Shown here piece by piece: positions 31,989 through 32,094 of a stretch of DNA of 32,094 nucleotides. The first letter of the stretch is position 1. Every line of letters begins with the position of its first letter. A program made the position numbers and the translations under genes. This DNA comes from Pseudomonadota bacterium (GTDB taxonomy: Bacteria > Pseudomonadota > Alphaproteobacteria > Rhizobiales > Beijerinckiaceae), in the NCBI GenBank assembly GCA_023426505.1, contig JAFAAP010000036.1:1-32094 (forward strand). Direction: 5' to 3'. Under the pieces are notes generated by a model that was not told the DNA's origin, made no database searches, and saw nothing but the letters and a program-made list of their open reading frames with translations.

Positions 31989-32094
31989 TCAACATGGTGG
32001 GGTCGATCCAGCGCGTGCTCCAGCGCCGCGCTCGCCGGGCAGAGCGCTGCCGAGATCGGCCGCTGGTTCGAGCAGACGACACGAAGCTGGAATG

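Overview
The window reads as accessory DNA of a GC-rich alphaproteobacterium, most likely a rhizobial-type (Hyphomicrobiales) genome of the Methylobacterium/Microvirga kind. This rests on the gene families: DUF6894-like proteins, ABC_sub_bind periplasmic proteins without permeases, WGR-domain remnants, a Cache-HAMP class III cyclase, a CoiA-like nuclease and an SbmA/BacA-type ABC transporter. The assignment is inferred from recognised families only. No search was run.

Layout. 1-3043: an insertion-sequence end, a small hypothetical gene, a carboxymuconolactone-decarboxylase remnant, a CoiA-like nuclease and three small unknown ORFs. 3066-10763: a carbohydrate/transport block with a minus-strand pair (ABC exporter then clan-A glycosidase), a divergent SbmA/BacA-like ABC transporter, a decayed IS200/IS605 element and a twin-arginine-exported GH1 beta-glucosidase. 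10764-12030: mostly gene-poor, with a 54-codon gene, the tail of a truncated gene and a 101-bp repeat whose inverted partner lies near 31.6 kb. 12031-17670: two divergent ABC_sub_bind periplasmic proteins, a membrane adenylate/guanylate cyclase, an aldo/keto reductase and a small lipoprotein with three 16-residue repeats. 17707-21212: AT-richer DNA with a two-TM protein resembling TRADD-N-associated membrane proteins, a serine recombinase and several tiny membrane proteins. 21390-23884: two WGR-domain remnants around a small membrane protein, the second split exactly at a TA by an IS630 element, then an RpoA-CTD-like helical protein and a DUF6894 gene with a stop. 24016-29462: an exported NTF2-like protein, a VanZ-like protein, a serralysin-type metalloprotease broken by two stops, and an intact subtilisin-like protease with a very long Gly/Asn-rich segment. 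29673-32094: a tRNA-Trp-like gene with an 8-nt anticodon loop, a DUF6894 gene whose start appears to be ATA, an IS5-type element with an amber stop, the second repeat copy and a luciferase-like monooxygenase remnant.

How parts may work together. The exporter/glycosidase pair probably forms one transcription unit, with a plausible promoter and a LacI-type palindrome. With the importer-like ABC protein and the exported GH1 enzyme it could handle a glycoside across the envelope. The orphan binding protein lies directly upstream of the Cache-type cyclase on the same strand, which suggests ligand sensing. Much of the rest is decay: four mobile elements and at least nine damaged genes lie within 32 kb, typical of a plasmid or genomic island.
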